Part shown: positions 35,136 through 43,801 of the stretch, piece by piece
Position numbering within the stretch: position 1 is the first letter of the stretch
How the letters are laid out: every line of letters begins with the position of its first letter
DNA from: JASLDZ01 sp038226305
Lineage (GTDB): Bacteria > Pseudomonadota > Alphaproteobacteria > Caulobacterales > Caulobacteraceae
Assembly (NCBI GenBank): GCA_038226305.1
Contig: JBBRQN010000013.1
Span: 20,023 to 84,022, forward strand
DNA length: 64,000 nucleotides
Reading direction: 5' to 3'
Position numbers and translations under genes: made by a program
The notes under the pieces: generated by a model
Told to the model about the DNA's origin: nothing
The model's database searches: none
What the model saw: the letters and a program-made list of their open reading frames with translations, nothing else

Positions 35136-36209
35136 ATGCCTCGCCCCGCCCCCCGTTTCTCCAGGCTCGTGCTGGGAACCGCTCTGTTCGCCGCGGTCTG
35201 CACGATCCCGCTTCAGCTGCAGGCGGCGACCCCGCATGCCGGCGCCATGAAGCCCCTGCGCACCGCCTATGGCGCGCCCGACCTTTCCGGCAACTGGACC
35301 AACGTCTCCATGACGCCGGAGATGCGCCCGGGCTCGGCCAAGGCCGCCGTCTACACCCCGGAAGAGGTGAAGAAGATCGAGAGCGCCGCCGCCAAGGAAG
35401 AGACCGAGGCCAACGAGAACTCCGACCCCAACGCCGGCGCCCCCACCGTGGGCGGCGACAAGCCCAAGGAGGGCACGCGCCCCGAGTTCGTGGCGGCGGG
35501 CGGCGGCGTCGGCGGCTACGACCGTGGCTGGCTCGACCCCGGCAACCACGTGATGCGCGTGCGCGGCGAGCCCCGCACCTCCATCCTCACCACGCCCGAC
35601 GGACGCGTGCCCAAGCCCAAGGCCGGCGTGAAATCAGCCGGCGGCTTCGGTGGCGGCCTTGGCTCCTTCGAGAACCCGGAGAACCGTTCGCTGGGTGAGC
35701 GCTGCATCATCGGCTTCGGCCGCAACGCCGGCCCGCCGATGCTGGCCAACGGCTTCTACAACAACAACTATGCCATCGTTCAGACCAAGGACGAGGTCGA
35801 TATCGTCATCGAGATGGTCCACGACGTGCGCAAGATCCACATCGGCGGCACGCACCGCACCGACGGCTCCCGGCCCTACATGGGCGACTCCATCGGCCGC
35901 TGGGACGGGAGCACCCTCGTCGTCGAGACGACCAACATCCCCAAGGGCCAGGCCTATTACGGCAGCTGGGAGAACCTGAAGGTGACCGAGCGCTTCACCC
36001 GCCTGTCGCCCGACAGGCTGGCCTACGCCTACACCGTGGAAGACCCCAGCCGCTGGGAACAGCCCTGGGGCGGCGAGTACGAGTTCGCGCCCCTCAAGGG
36101 CCAGATCTACGAATACGCCTGCCACGAAGGCAACTACGCCCTCCCCGGCATCCTAGCCGGCGCCCGCGCCGAAGAAGCCAAGAAGGGCGCCCCGCAGAAG
36201 GGCAGCTGA
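35136..36209 (+). CDS. exported protein of unknown function
   Basis: A 357-residue protein with a signal peptide (cleavage near LQLQAA). The mature part contains APDLSGNWTNV near the N-terminus, GRWDGSTLVVETTNIPKG in the middle and YEYACHEGNYALPGILAGAR at the C-terminus. These motifs are shared by a large uncharacterised secreted family in soil bacteria; I know of no assigned function. The gene is monocistronic, between two regions on different strands. Confidence 0.75.
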   Translation: MPRPAPRFSRLVLGTALFAAVCTIPLQLQAATPHAGAMKPLRTAYGAPDLSGNWTNVSMTPEMRPGSAKAAVYTPEEVKKIESAAAKEETEANENSDPNAGAPTVGGDKPKEGTRPEFVAAGGGVGGYDRGWLDPGNHVMRVRGEPRTSILTTPDGRVPKPKAGVKSAGGFGGGLGSFENPENRSLGERCIIGFGRNAGPPMLANGFYNNNYAIVQTKDEVDIVIEMVHDVRKIHIGGTHRTDGSRPYMGDSIGRWDGSTLVVETTNIPKGQAYYGSWENLKVTERFTRLSPDRLAYAYTVEDPSRWEQPWGGEYEFAPLKGQIYEYACHEGNYALPGILAGARAEEAKKGAPQKGS

Positions 36210-36218
36210 CCCGCGGCG

Positions 36219-36240
36219 GGAGCGGGGTCAGCCCCGCTCC
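36219..36240. terminator. hairpin between convergent genes
   Basis: GGAGCGGGG (36219-36227) and CCCCGCTCC (36232-36240) form a perfect 9-bp stem with loop TCAG. It overlaps the prfC stop codon and follows the stop of the secreted-protein gene by 9 bases. Position between converging genes suggests a bidirectional terminator, though no strong T-tract follows. Confidence 0.5.
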
Positions 36241-37820
36241 TTGGCCCGCAGGAACCCAACCTTGGGGTAGCGTTCGGCCACGTAGCCGGTTTCCCAGCTG
36301 GTCTTGGCGAGGAAGACGGGGGCCTGGTCGATGTCTCGCGCCATGGCGCCCCGGTGCTTGCCCATGAAGTCTTCGAGGTCGGCCGCGTCGCCCTTGATCC
36401 AGCGGGCCTCGGCGAAGGGGCTGGGCTCGAAGAAGACTTCGAGGTTGAACTCGGTGGCCAGACGGTCGGCCATCACCTCGAACTGCAGAGGCCCCACAGC
36501 GCCCACGATGAAGTCGGCCCCGATCTCCGGGCGGAACAGCTGCGTCACCCCCTCTTCGGCCAGCCCTTCGAGGGCGCGGGAGAGGTGCTTGGCCTTGAGG
36601 GGATCCTTCACCCGCACCCGCTGCAGAATCTCGGGCGCGAAGTTGGGCAGGCCCTGATAGCGCACGAGGCCTGACTCGCTGAGGCTGTCGCCCACCCGCA
36701 AGACGCCGTGGTTGGGGATGCCGATCACGTCGCCCGGAAAGGCCTCGTCGGCCAGCTCCCGGTCGCTGGCCAGGAACAGGATCGGGTTGTGGACCGACAT
36801 CTGGCGCCCGGTGTTCTGCACCTTCAGCTTCATGCCGCGTTTGAACTCGCCCGAGCACAGCTTCACGAAGGCGATGCGGTCGCGGTGGTTCGGGTCCATG
36901 TTCGCCTGGATCTTGAAGACGAACCCGGTCACCTCCGCATCCCCCGGGGCGATCTCGATTTCTGCGCCCGACCGCGCGGCCTCCACCGGCTGGGGCGGCG
37001 GGGCGAAGGCGGAGAGGCAGGCCAGAAGCTGATCCACCCCGAACCCGCGCAGGGCCGAGCCGAACAGAACCGGTGTGAGATGCCCCTCGCGAAACGCCTG
37101 CAGATCGAACGGCTTGGCGGCCTCGCGCACCAGCTCTGCGGCTTCCTCCACCTCGGCGGCCTCGCCCTCCTGGAACAGCGCCGCGGTGGAGTTGGCGCGC
37201 CACGCCACCGGGGCCCGCTCCTCCTCCGACCCGTCGCGGGAGTAGGGCACGAACATTTCCGAGCGCAGATCCATCATCCCCCGGAAGCGATTGCCGGAGC
37301 CCGCCGGCCAGTAGAGCGGCGCGGGGTCGAGCGCGAGCTTGGCGGCGATCTCGTCGATCAAGGCGAACGGGTCCAGCGCCTCGCGGTCCATCTTGTTGAT
37401 GAACGTCACGATGGGGATGTCGCGCAGGCGGCACACCTCGAACAGCTTCAGGGTCTGCGGCTCGATGCCCTTGGCGGCGTCCAGAACCATCACCGCGGCG
37501 TCGGCGGCGGTGAGGGTGCGGTAGGTGTCTTCCGAGAAGTCCTCGTGGCCCGGCGTGTCGAGGAGGTTGAAGTAGAGTCCCTCGTGCTCGAACGTCATCA
37601 CGCTAGCGGAAACCGAGATGCCCCGCTCTCGCTCGATTTTCATCCAGTCCGACCGGGTGCGGCGGTTCTCGCCCCGCGCCCGCACCGCCCCCGCCTGCCG
37701 GATCGCCCCGCCCCGCAGGAGCAGGTTCTCCGTCAGCGTCGTCTTGCCGGCGTCCGGATGCGAGATGATCGCGAACGTGCGCCGCCGCGCGGCTTCGACG
37801 GCCAGGGTTTCAGATGACAT
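36228..37820 (-). CDS. prfC: peptide chain release factor 3
   Basis: A 530-residue translational GTPase that recycles RF1/RF2 from the ribosome. G-domain motifs are clear: G1 SHPDAGKTTL, G2 region RERGISVSASVMTFE, G3 DTPGHEDFSEDTYRTLTA, G4 NKMDRE. The C-terminal RF3 domain includes PVLFGSALRGFGVDQLL and VGPLQFEVMADRL. Full length. Confidence 0.96.
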   Translation of the reverse strand: MSSETLAVEAARRRTFAIISHPDAGKTTLTENLLLRGGAIRQAGAVRARGENRRTRSDWMKIERERGISVSASVMTFEHEGLYFNLLDTPGHEDFSEDTYRTLTAADAAVMVLDAAKGIEPQTLKLFEVCRLRDIPIVTFINKMDREALDPFALIDEIAAKLALDPAPLYWPAGSGNRFRGMMDLRSEMFVPYSRDGSEEERAPVAWRANSTAALFQEGEAAEVEEAAELVREAAKPFDLQAFREGHLTPVLFGSALRGFGVDQLLACLSAFAPPPQPVEAARSGAEIEIAPGDAEVTGFVFKIQANMDPNHRDRIAFVKLCSGEFKRGMKLKVQNTGRQMSVHNPILFLASDRELADEAFPGDVIGIPNHGVLRVGDSLSESGLVRYQGLPNFAPEILQRVRVKDPLKAKHLSRALEGLAEEGVTQLFRPEIGADFIVGAVGPLQFEVMADRLATEFNLEVFFEPSPFAEARWIKGDAADLEDFMGKHRGAMARDIDQAPVFLAKTSWETGYVAERYPKVGFLRAKERG

Positions 37821-37836
37821 GGGCGGTGGGCGATCC

Positions 37837-37912
37837 TGGTGGAGCCGAGGGGAGTCGAACCCCTGACCTCCTCATTGCGAACGAGGCGCTCTACCAACTG
37901 AGCTACGGCCCC
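37837..37912 (-). tRNA. tRNA-Ala (anticodon CGC)
   Basis: The 76-base minus-strand sequence folds as a cloverleaf: acceptor GGGGCCG pairing with CGGCTCC, D-arm GCTCAGTTGGTAGAGC, anticodon loop TTCGCAA (anticodon CGC, codon GCG), T-arm AGGGGTTCGACTCCCCT, and encoded CCA. The acceptor stem has the G3:U70 wobble pair, the identity element of alanine tRNA. No integrated element or duplicated 3' end is seen beside it. Confidence 0.96.
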
Positions 37913-37989
37913 CTTAGGAAGGGAGCGGCACATAAGGTTTGGCGCGTCGGCCTGTCAAGGCGACCGGGGCTGCGGCGGGGGAGATACGG

Positions 37990-39009
37990 ATGGCGGAGTC
38001 GGGGGGGGCCGCTGCTCAGGTAGCGGGTGCGCAGGCAACAGGCGCGCTGGTTACCGGTTCCAGCGGCTTCATCGGCACGCGCTTGGTGCGGCGGCTGGTG
38101 GCGGAGGGCCGCCGGGTGGTGGCGCTCGACATCCTGGCGCCGCGCGAGACCCTGCTGGGGGTCGACTATCGCCGCATCGACGTGGCCGAGCCCCTCGACC
38201 CGGCGCTGGGGGCGGGCGTGGGCGAAATCTACAATCTGGCGGCGGTGCATCGCACGCCCGGGCACCCGCCCGAGGAATACTATCGCACCAACGTCCTGGG
38301 CGCCCTGAACGTGACGCGCCTTGCGGAGGATGCGGGCGTGGGGGCGATCCTCTTCACGAGCTCGATCTCGGTCTACGGCCCGCAGGAGAGCTTCGTCACC
38401 GAGGCGTCGCCGCTCCTGCCCGTGTCGGACTACGGCCGCTCCAAGCGCATGGCCGAGGTGATCCACAGCCAGTGGCGCGAGCGCGACCCGTCGCGCAGGC
38501 TGGTGACGGTGCGGCCCGGCGTGGTGTTCGGACCCGGCGAGCGGGGCAACTACACCTTCCTGGCCCGGGCGCTGAAGCGGCGGATGTTCGTCTTTCCGGG
38601 GCGAACCGACGCCATCAAGAGCGGCGGCTATGTGGACGAGCTGCTCGACACCTTCGCCTTTACCCTGGGCCATGCCCGCGATGGGGCCGAGCCGGAGATC
38701 CGCTACAACTTCGCCTTCCCCACCCCCTCCACCACGCAGGACATCGTGGAGACCTTCGGAACGGTGGCGGGGCTGCCGGGGGCGCTCGGCACGGCTCCCC
38801 TGCCGCTGCTGCTCGCCGCGGCCACGGTGTTCGAGGGGGCGGCGAAGGTGGGTGTGAAGACGCCGATCCATCGGGAGCGGGTGCGCAAGCTCGTGAACTC
38901 CACCGCCGTCACGCCCCGCTGGCTGCTCGACAACGGCTATGTCTTCAGCAGCGACCTCGCCTCGTCGCTTGAGAGCTGGAAGGTCGAGACGGACGGGGCG
39001 TTCACCTGA
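37990..39009 (+). CDS. NAD-dependent epimerase/dehydratase
   Basis: A 339-residue extended SDR enzyme: Rossmann motif VTGSSGFIGTRLVRRL, catalytic SSISVYG region and YGRSKRMAE (Y-x-x-x-K), and VRPGVVFGPGERGNYTFL. It probably modifies a nucleotide sugar for surface polysaccharide, consistent with the sugar transferase and VanZ genes that follow. The ATG at 37990 with GGGGGAG upstream is preferred to an upstream start. Confidence 0.88.
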   Translation: MAESGGAAAQVAGAQATGALVTGSSGFIGTRLVRRLVAEGRRVVALDILAPRETLLGVDYRRIDVAEPLDPALGAGVGEIYNLAAVHRTPGHPPEEYYRTNVLGALNVTRLAEDAGVGAILFTSSISVYGPQESFVTEASPLLPVSDYGRSKRMAEVIHSQWRERDPSRRLVTVRPGVVFGPGERGNYTFLARALKRRMFVFPGRTDAIKSGGYVDELLDTFAFTLGHARDGAEPEIRYNFAFPTPSTTQDIVETFGTVAGLPGALGTAPLPLLLAAATVFEGAAKVGVKTPIHRERVRKLVNSTAVTPRWLLDNGYVFSSDLASSLESWKVETDGAFT

Positions 39010-39210
39010 GGCTTCCACGGCGGGGGGGCGGCGTTCACCTGCCGTTAGCCGCGTTGGCGCACCCGGCCTTAAGCGCGCACGAGCTAGGTGTGGGGCGTCC
39101 GCAAGGAGCCTCATCGTCCGTTGAGCGATCCCGTCCGCCACCCGCAGCCCGCGCCTCGCTTGCTTCGCGCCTCGGCGCGTCGGCAGCGTTCGCCCGCGAA
39201 GCACCGCGGC

Positions 39211-39345
39211 ATGGGCGCGACCGTCCTGCCCGACCCGCAGGTGGAGCCCTGGCCGGCCGCCGCCCGCCTGGCGCTGGTGTTCACGAGCTGCGGCCTGTTC
39301 TGGACCGTCGTGGGCACAGCCGTCGTGCACGCCTTCGCCCGCTGA
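39211..39345 (+). CDS. small membrane protein, unknown
   Basis: A 44-residue open frame with a short polar N-terminus and one transmembrane segment (LALVFTSCGLFWTVVGTAVV). It lies alone in a 430-base gap between the epimerase and the VanZ-like gene. The rest of the gap (39010-39210, 39346-39445) shows no gene. Supported only by composition and reading frame. Confidence 0.4.
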   Translation: MGATVLPDPQVEPWPAAARLALVFTSCGLFWTVVGTAVVHAFAR

Positions 39346-39445
39346 GAGTTGAGGCGGCGCGGCCAACGCCGCTCTTGCCAAGCTTTCCCGCGCCGGGCCA
39401 AGTCGCCCCGGCCCCTGAGGCGGCCGCGCCGAGACCCGTCCGCCC

Positions 39446-39916
39446 ATGTCGACCGACCCCGTTCCAGGCCCGCCTGAGATGACCGCCCCGGCACCGCGCA
39501 AGCGCTCGCCCGACTGGTTTCCGGCCGACTTCTCGCCTGCGAGCTATCCCAACACCGGCCCCATCGCGGTGGCCACGCGGGTGGTGTTCCTGGCGGCGGG
39601 GCTGACGGTGCTGGTGGCGGCGCTGGGTCCGCATCAGTTCAAGCCGCGGCTGGTGGGCCACTATCACCTGCAGCGCTTCGCCGCCTGGTACCTGTTGAGC
39701 GGGATGGCGGCGGCGGCGTTCCCTAGGCTGCGGCTGCGGTGGATGGCCCTGGCGCTGATCGTCTTCGCCCTGGGGGCCGAGTTCACCCGCGCCCTGCCCC
39801 GGCCGTTCACGTCAGGCTTCAAGGACAACGTCTACGCCGACATCGGCGGCATCTATGCCCTGATGTTCCCGCTGATCCTGGCGCGCTGGCGTGAGGCGGT
39901 GAAGCCGCGCCCCTGA
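39446..39916 (+). CDS. VanZ-like membrane protein
   Basis: A 156-residue protein with about four transmembrane helices and the VanZ-family pattern HYHLQRFAAWYLLSG near residue 72 and SGFKDNVYADIGGIYALMFP near the C-terminus. Members often occur beside polysaccharide genes; none has a proven reaction. It converges with the sugar transferase gene. Confidence 0.75.
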   Translation: MSTDPVPGPPEMTAPAPRKRSPDWFPADFSPASYPNTGPIAVATRVVFLAAGLTVLVAALGPHQFKPRLVGHYHLQRFAAWYLLSGMAAAAFPRLRLRWMALALIVFALGAEFTRALPRPFTSGFKDNVYADIGGIYALMFPLILARWREAVKPRP

Positions 39917-39927
39917 AGGCTTAGGCC

Positions 39928-40611
39928 TCAGTAAGACCCGCGGGACAGGACCACCGCCGGGATGGTGGCCATCAGGATCTTGCAGTCGAGCGCGACCGAC
40001 TTGTTGCGGGCGTAGGCCACATCCAGCGCCACGCGGCGGCGATAGCTCGTGTTGTTGCGGCCGCTCACCTGCCACAGACCGGTGATGCCGGGGCGAACGC
40101 TCTGGTAGGCGGCCATGCGGCGGCCATAGCGCACGCGCTCGGCATCCACGATCGGGCGGGGGCCGACGAGGCTCATGTCGCCCCTCAGCACGTTGAACAG
40201 CTGCGGCAGCTCATCCAGGCTCGTCTTGCGCAGGAACCCGCCGAGGGGGGTGATGCGCGGGTCGTTCTTCAGCTTGTGATCGGCGGCCCATTCGGCGCGG
40301 GCCGTGGCGTCGGTGGCAAGGAGGTCGCGCAGTCGTGCATCCGCGTCGGGGAACATGCTGCGGAACTTGAGGCACTGGAAATGCAGGCCGCCCCGGCCGA
40401 TCCGGCGATGCCCGAACACGATCGGGCCGTCGCCCTGCACCCACATCAACGCCACGATGGTGAGGAGCAGGGGGGCCGTGAACAGGAGCACGAGGCTGGC
40501 GAGGGCGATGTCGATCCCGCGACCGGCGTCGAAGCCCACGGCTGGGAGCGCCACGTCTGCGCGGTGCGGGACGAAGGCGCGCGCGTCCAAGGCCCTTTCG
40601 TGCACCGTCAT
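39928..40611 (-). CDS. polyprenyl-phosphate sugar-1-phosphate transferase
   Basis: A 227-residue initiating transferase (WcaJ/PssY/HfsE type, short form) that attaches the first sugar phosphate to undecaprenyl phosphate at the inner membrane. One hydrophobic segment near residue 35 (ALASLVLLFTAPLLLTIVAL) precedes the catalytic domain: CLKFRSMFPDAD, KTSLDELPQLFNVL, MSLVGPRP and VRPGITGLWQVSGRN. The ATG at 40611 has GGGGG 7-8 bases upstream; TTG 40617 is less likely. A CtrA-type box lies 70 bases upstream. Confidence 0.92.
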   Translation of the reverse strand: MTVHERALDARAFVPHRADVALPAVGFDAGRGIDIALASLVLLFTAPLLLTIVALMWVQGDGPIVFGHRRIGRGGLHFQCLKFRSMFPDADARLRDLLATDATARAEWAADHKLKNDPRITPLGGFLRKTSLDELPQLFNVLRGDMSLVGPRPIVDAERVRYGRRMAAYQSVRPGITGLWQVSGRNNTSYRRRVALDVAYARNKSVALDCKILMATIPAVVLSRGSY

Positions 40612-40680
40612 GTCCAATCCCCCGACGAAGCGATTGGGGCCAGGCCCCGCATCGCTTCCTGTGAGCTCACTGCCAGCACG

Positions 40681-40696
40681 TTAACACCCGCGTAAC
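40681..40696 (-). promoter_or_regulatory. candidate CtrA box before the sugar transferase
   Basis: TTAACACCCGCGTAAC matches TTAA-N7-TTAAC with one mismatch (TTAA, seven bases, GTAAC). It lies about 70-85 bases upstream of the sugar transferase start. Only that gene is divergent from it, since the next gene upstream ends here. Cell-cycle control of surface polysaccharide synthesis would be consistent with Caulobacter biology. Confidence 0.5.
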
Positions 40697-40778
40697 CTTT
40701 GGCGGAGTCGGACCGGCGCGGCGGCTGGCCGCAGGCCCGTGTCGCCTCCAAAGTGGGCAGCAGGCTCATCCGCCAGCC

Positions 40779-41924
40779 TCAGCGCCAGCTGCTGCAGGTG
40801 GGGCCGGCACAGGGCGGAGCCATCATCAGCACCGCTGCGGGCATGCCCTGCGGGATCACCCGCGTGTTCAGCTTGCCGAGGTCGGGCATGGAAGCGCGCA
40901 CGATCTCGGGCTTGGCCATCTCGGTCACCGTGTTGTCGCCCACGGCGGCGAGCTTGGTTCCCGCGGCTGCGGTCGAGGCCTGCAGGCCCCGGGCTTCCAG
41001 CTTCACTTCCGGCGCGGCCACGATCGCAAGATCGGCGGCGCGGGAAGAGGCGACGAGGATCGGCACGATGGGAACGGCCTTGGGCGTCATGGCCCCCGGG
41101 GGCACCAGCAGCATGGCCACCAGCTCAGACCCGCCGTAGGGCGCCACCAGCCGACCGTCGGGACCGGGCCAGCGGTAGAACAGGTGCTGGCCGACCATCA
41201 CCAGCTTGGTCATCGTCGGCATCCAGTAAGGCACCACATACTGCGCATGATAGTGCGTCGCCTGCCCCACGGCCGGGGCGACGAAGCCGTTCAGAGCCTT
41301 CTCGGCCACATCCTTGGCGCGCTTCCACGCCACGGGATCGGCCACGCGGTTGCGGGCTCCGTCGCAGGTGAAGGAGAACTGGCAGCCGGTGGGCAGGTCG
41401 GACCCTTGGAACACCACGCCGCACACGGTCTTGGGGAAGATCGGATGGCGAAGGCGGTTCAGCACCACCTGGGCCACGGCCTGGGCGCCCGGCAGGGGCT
41501 CTTGGCCGGCTTCGTAATAGACGGCCTCGGTTAGGCACTGCACGGCCTGGGCGCGCTCGGCCGGATCGGTGACGACCAGCTTGAAGGGGGCGGCGGCGGG
41601 GTTCGGCCCGGTCCAGAACGGCATGGCCGCGTTCACCTGGCCGGCGGCTTCGGGCGACATCTGGCGGAACAGGAGGGCGGGAGGCTGGCTCGGATCACCG
41701 CTGACCGGATCGATCGCGGGCGTCAGCGGTCCCGACGTGGGACCGGCGGCCGCGGTTGCCGTCGGCGCGTCCGTGGCGGTGCGGCCGTGCAGCATCTGCG
41801 ACAGGAGGCTGTTGGGCGACGCGGCGACCCACACGAGGTAAAGCGCCACCAGGAGCAGGCCCGCCACGCCAAGTGCGATGTTGCGGCGGATGCTCGGGCG
41901 CAGGGCCTCGATCACGGATTCCAT
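40779..41924 (-). CDS. SleB-type cell wall hydrolase, membrane-anchored
   Basis: A 381-residue protein with an N-terminal membrane anchor (residues 15-35: NIALGVAGLLLVALYLVWVA) and a SleB/hydrolase_2 domain: LTEAVYYEAGQEPLPGAQAV, VVLNRLRHPIFPKTVCGVVF, FSFTCDG and THYHAQYVVPYW. These enzymes cleave peptidoglycan in the periplasm. A CtrA-type box lies about 80 bases upstream, suggesting cell-cycle timing. The C-terminal ~100 residues are Ala/Val-rich and not recognised. Confidence 0.9.
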   Translation of the reverse strand: MESVIEALRPSIRRNIALGVAGLLLVALYLVWVAASPNSLLSQMLHGRTATDAPTATAAAGPTSGPLTPAIDPVSGDPSQPPALLFRQMSPEAAGQVNAAMPFWTGPNPAAAPFKLVVTDPAERAQAVQCLTEAVYYEAGQEPLPGAQAVAQVVLNRLRHPIFPKTVCGVVFQGSDLPTGCQFSFTCDGARNRVADPVAWKRAKDVAEKALNGFVAPAVGQATHYHAQYVVPYWMPTMTKLVMVGQHLFYRWPGPDGRLVAPYGGSELVAMLLVPPGAMTPKAVPIVPILVASSRAADLAIVAAPEVKLEARGLQASTAAAGTKLAAVGDNTVTEMAKPEIVRASMPDLGKLNTRVIPQGMPAAVLMMAPPCAGPTCSSWR

Positions 41925-42003
41925 ACAGAAAGCTCTCTCGGACTGACGCGGGCAGATACTCAGCTCTTCGCACTTGCGAAAGCGGCGCCACGCGGGGTGC
42001 GAC

Positions 42004-42019
42004 GTAATACCTCATTAAC
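42004..42019 (-). promoter_or_regulatory. candidate CtrA box before the cell wall hydrolase
   Basis: GTAATACCTCATTAAC matches TTAA-N7-TTAAC with one mismatch (GTAA, seven bases, TTAAC). It ends 80 bases before the SleB-type gene. This is the third CtrA-type box in the window. Confidence 0.5.
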
Positions 42020-42259
42020 CTTTGCCGCAACACTCCCCCCGTCAATGCATCCTGCGTCGCCGGCGCGATCTCGGCGAAAATCGGAGGCTTTGGCGGTCAC
42101 TCTGCCTCTATTTTAGCCTCTGGAAGCCGCTCGGATGCTTTTGCCGCCCACGGCCTAGTCGAGCCCCGCCTCGCAGGATTTGGCATCGTCCATGACACAT
42201 TTGGTCGGCCTGCCGGCTGCGAGGGCTTCGTCTGCCCGCGACCAATGCGCAACTGCCGG
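42020..42259. other. intergenic, nothing recognised
   Basis: This stretch, part of a 335-base gap between the SleB-type gene and the next minus-strand gene, shows no convincing coding frame, RNA gene or repeat. It contains one AT-rich patch (42097-42118). Confidence 0.6.
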
Positions 42260-42556
42260 CTAGGGCGCAGGGTCGGCCGACGACAGGCGGACCAGCCGCT
42301 CTGGCTCCAGTTCCAGCGCGCGCAGGAAGGTGACGAGGAAGCCGTCGCTCGAGCCGGTGAGCCCTTTCAGAAAGCCCATCGTCATGGACGCCGCCCCCTC
42401 CAGGGCGAAGGTGCAATCCTCAAACGCGTTGCGGGTCAGGCTCGTTTCAGCCTCGCCCCGATAGACGATGCGGCAGCCCACGAAGCGGCAGCCCTCGAAG
42501 CTGCGGCCATCCAGCTCCACGGTCTCCCCCGTGAACGTCACCTCGCTGATCGTCAT
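42260..42556 (-). CDS. conserved hypothetical protein, pentapeptide-like
   Basis: A 98-residue protein whose N-terminal half has alternating beta-helix-like units (VELDGRSFEGCRFVGCRIVY, then NAFEDCTFALEGA) reminiscent of pentapeptide repeats, followed by a short helical tail. I do not recognise a named family. ATG 42556 is preferred, since the conserved-looking part starts there. It is divergent from the BTLCP gene. Confidence 0.55.
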   Translation of the reverse strand: MTISEVTFTGETVELDGRSFEGCRFVGCRIVYRGEAETSLTRNAFEDCTFALEGAASMTMGFLKGLTGSSDGFLVTFLRALELEPERLVRLSSADPAP

Positions 42557-42654
42557 AGACGCCCCATCAACGCACCGGCCAGAGCCCTCGGCCGCCCGCT
42601 CGCAACCCCTGATCACACAGTATGCGGAGCGAACGACCCCGATCCAGTCTTATG

Positions 42655-42676
42655 ATTAAGGCGCATTAGTCTTAAT
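42655..42676. repeat. inverted repeat in intergenic region
   Basis: ATTAAG (42655-42660) and CTTAAT (42671-42676) form an inverted repeat with a 10-base spacer in an unusually AT-rich patch between two divergent genes. It may be an operator. The first half partly resembles a CtrA half-site, but the spacing to the next half-site is wrong. Confidence 0.3.
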
Positions 42677-42705
42677 ACAGATAAACCCCATCAGGTCAGC
42701 ATTGC

Positions 42706-42730
42706 TTGACCAAGTCGTCTAACCTAGATT
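42706..42730 (+). promoter_or_regulatory. candidate housekeeping promoter of the BTLCP gene
   Basis: TTGACCA, ten bases, then CCTAGATT approximates the Caulobacter housekeeping consensus TTGACGS-N10-14-GCTANAWC. The predicted start of transcription would be about 45 bases upstream of the ATG at 42781. Confidence 0.4.
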
Positions 42731-42780
42731 TCAGGCCGATCGACGATGCTCTCAGCTGAAACAGCGAGAGGTTTCGTTGA

Positions 42781-43746
42781 ATGTCTCCCCAGTTCAAGCC
42801 CAAGTTCGGCAAGCTTCTCGCCGTGGCTGGCACGCTGATCGGTCTTGGCGGGTGTGCAACGTCGCTGCCCACGTCTTCGGCTATGCAGATCGGTGAGGTC
42901 GCCGTTGCGCCCAGCGGCTTCATGTCGTTCTGCCAGCGCGAGCCGCAGGAATGCGGGCTGGGCGGTGTGCAGTCCAACGCCGAGCTCGATGCCGCCCTCG
43001 CCGGCGCGAACCGGGCGCAGTGGTCGGCCCTGTTCGCCCAGGCCCCCGGTGGGTTCCGGGGGGGCTTCAGCAACGTGACCTCCACCGCCCCCGGCCTCCC
43101 CCTCAAGGATGGCTACGGCTGGGCCGAGCTCTTCGCCGCCAACAACGCCGCCGCCGCCACCCCGGCCCAGACCCCGCCCGTCGAGGAGATCGCCCTGGCG
43201 GACGACGCCAGCCTGCAGGTCTCCGCGGGAGAGCCCGCCGCCACGCGACCCACCCTCCAGATCGCCGAGGTTTCGGTCGCCGCACCGCTAGCCACGCGCG
43301 CCGCCTTCGCCGTAGAGCCGCCGCCCCGCCTCGACGAGGCGCTGATGCATGTGCTCGACACGGTGAACCAGTCGGTGAACAGCCGTATCAAGCCGGGCGA
43401 GGATGCCGAGGTGTTCGGCCAGGCCGACTACTGGGCCCTGCCCCTGTCGCGGGGGCTCGGCACCCGGGGCAACTGCAAGCATTACGCCCTGGAGAAGCGC
43501 AAGGCGCTGGCCGAGCGCGGCGTGCCCACCAGCGCGCTTTCCCTGGCCATCGTGCGCACCCGGGAGGGAGCGACCCACGCGGTCCTGCTCGTCGCCACAG
43601 ATCGCGGGGAGTTCGTGCTGGACAACCTTAGCCCCTGGGTGGCGCCCTGGCGTCAGACCGGTTACGTCTGGCTTGAACGGCAGACCCCAGGCGATCCGCT
43701 GCAGTGGCGGACCCTGGCTTCACTCACGACCGGCCCGTTCGCCTGA
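42781..43746 (+). CDS. bacterial transglutaminase-like cysteine peptidase (BTLCP), lipoprotein
   Basis: A 321-residue protein with a lipoprotein-type signal (LIGLGGC) and a C-terminal BTLCP domain (PF06035 family): the catalytic cysteine is in RGNCKHYALEKRKAL, the histidine in THAVLLV and the aspartate in FVLDNLSPW. A central Ala/Pro-rich linker (about residues 120-175) joins the halves. BTLCPs are periplasmic proteases; the LapG branch cleaves surface adhesins, but no LapD partner is visible here. The position in a surface-polysaccharide region suggests a role in envelope or adhesin processing. Confidence 0.85.
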   Translation: MSPQFKPKFGKLLAVAGTLIGLGGCATSLPTSSAMQIGEVAVAPSGFMSFCQREPQECGLGGVQSNAELDAALAGANRAQWSALFAQAPGGFRGGFSNVTSTAPGLPLKDGYGWAELFAANNAAAATPAQTPPVEEIALADDASLQVSAGEPAATRPTLQIAEVSVAAPLATRAAFAVEPPPRLDEALMHVLDTVNQSVNSRIKPGEDAEVFGQADYWALPLSRGLGTRGNCKHYALEKRKALAERGVPTSALSLAIVRTREGATHAVLLVATDRGEFVLDNLSPWVAPWRQTGYVWLERQTPGDPLQWRTLASLTTGPFA

Positions 43747-43801
43747 CGTCGCCAGGAACGAGTGTGCGCGGCGCGCTTTAGACGATGGGGAGTCGCCTCA
43801 A

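Noticed and set aside
37837..37912. tRNA-Ala as an attachment site for an integrated element
   Set aside because: No integrase, no direct repeat of the tRNA 3' end and no foreign-looking genes adjoin it; neighbours are prfC and an epimerase.
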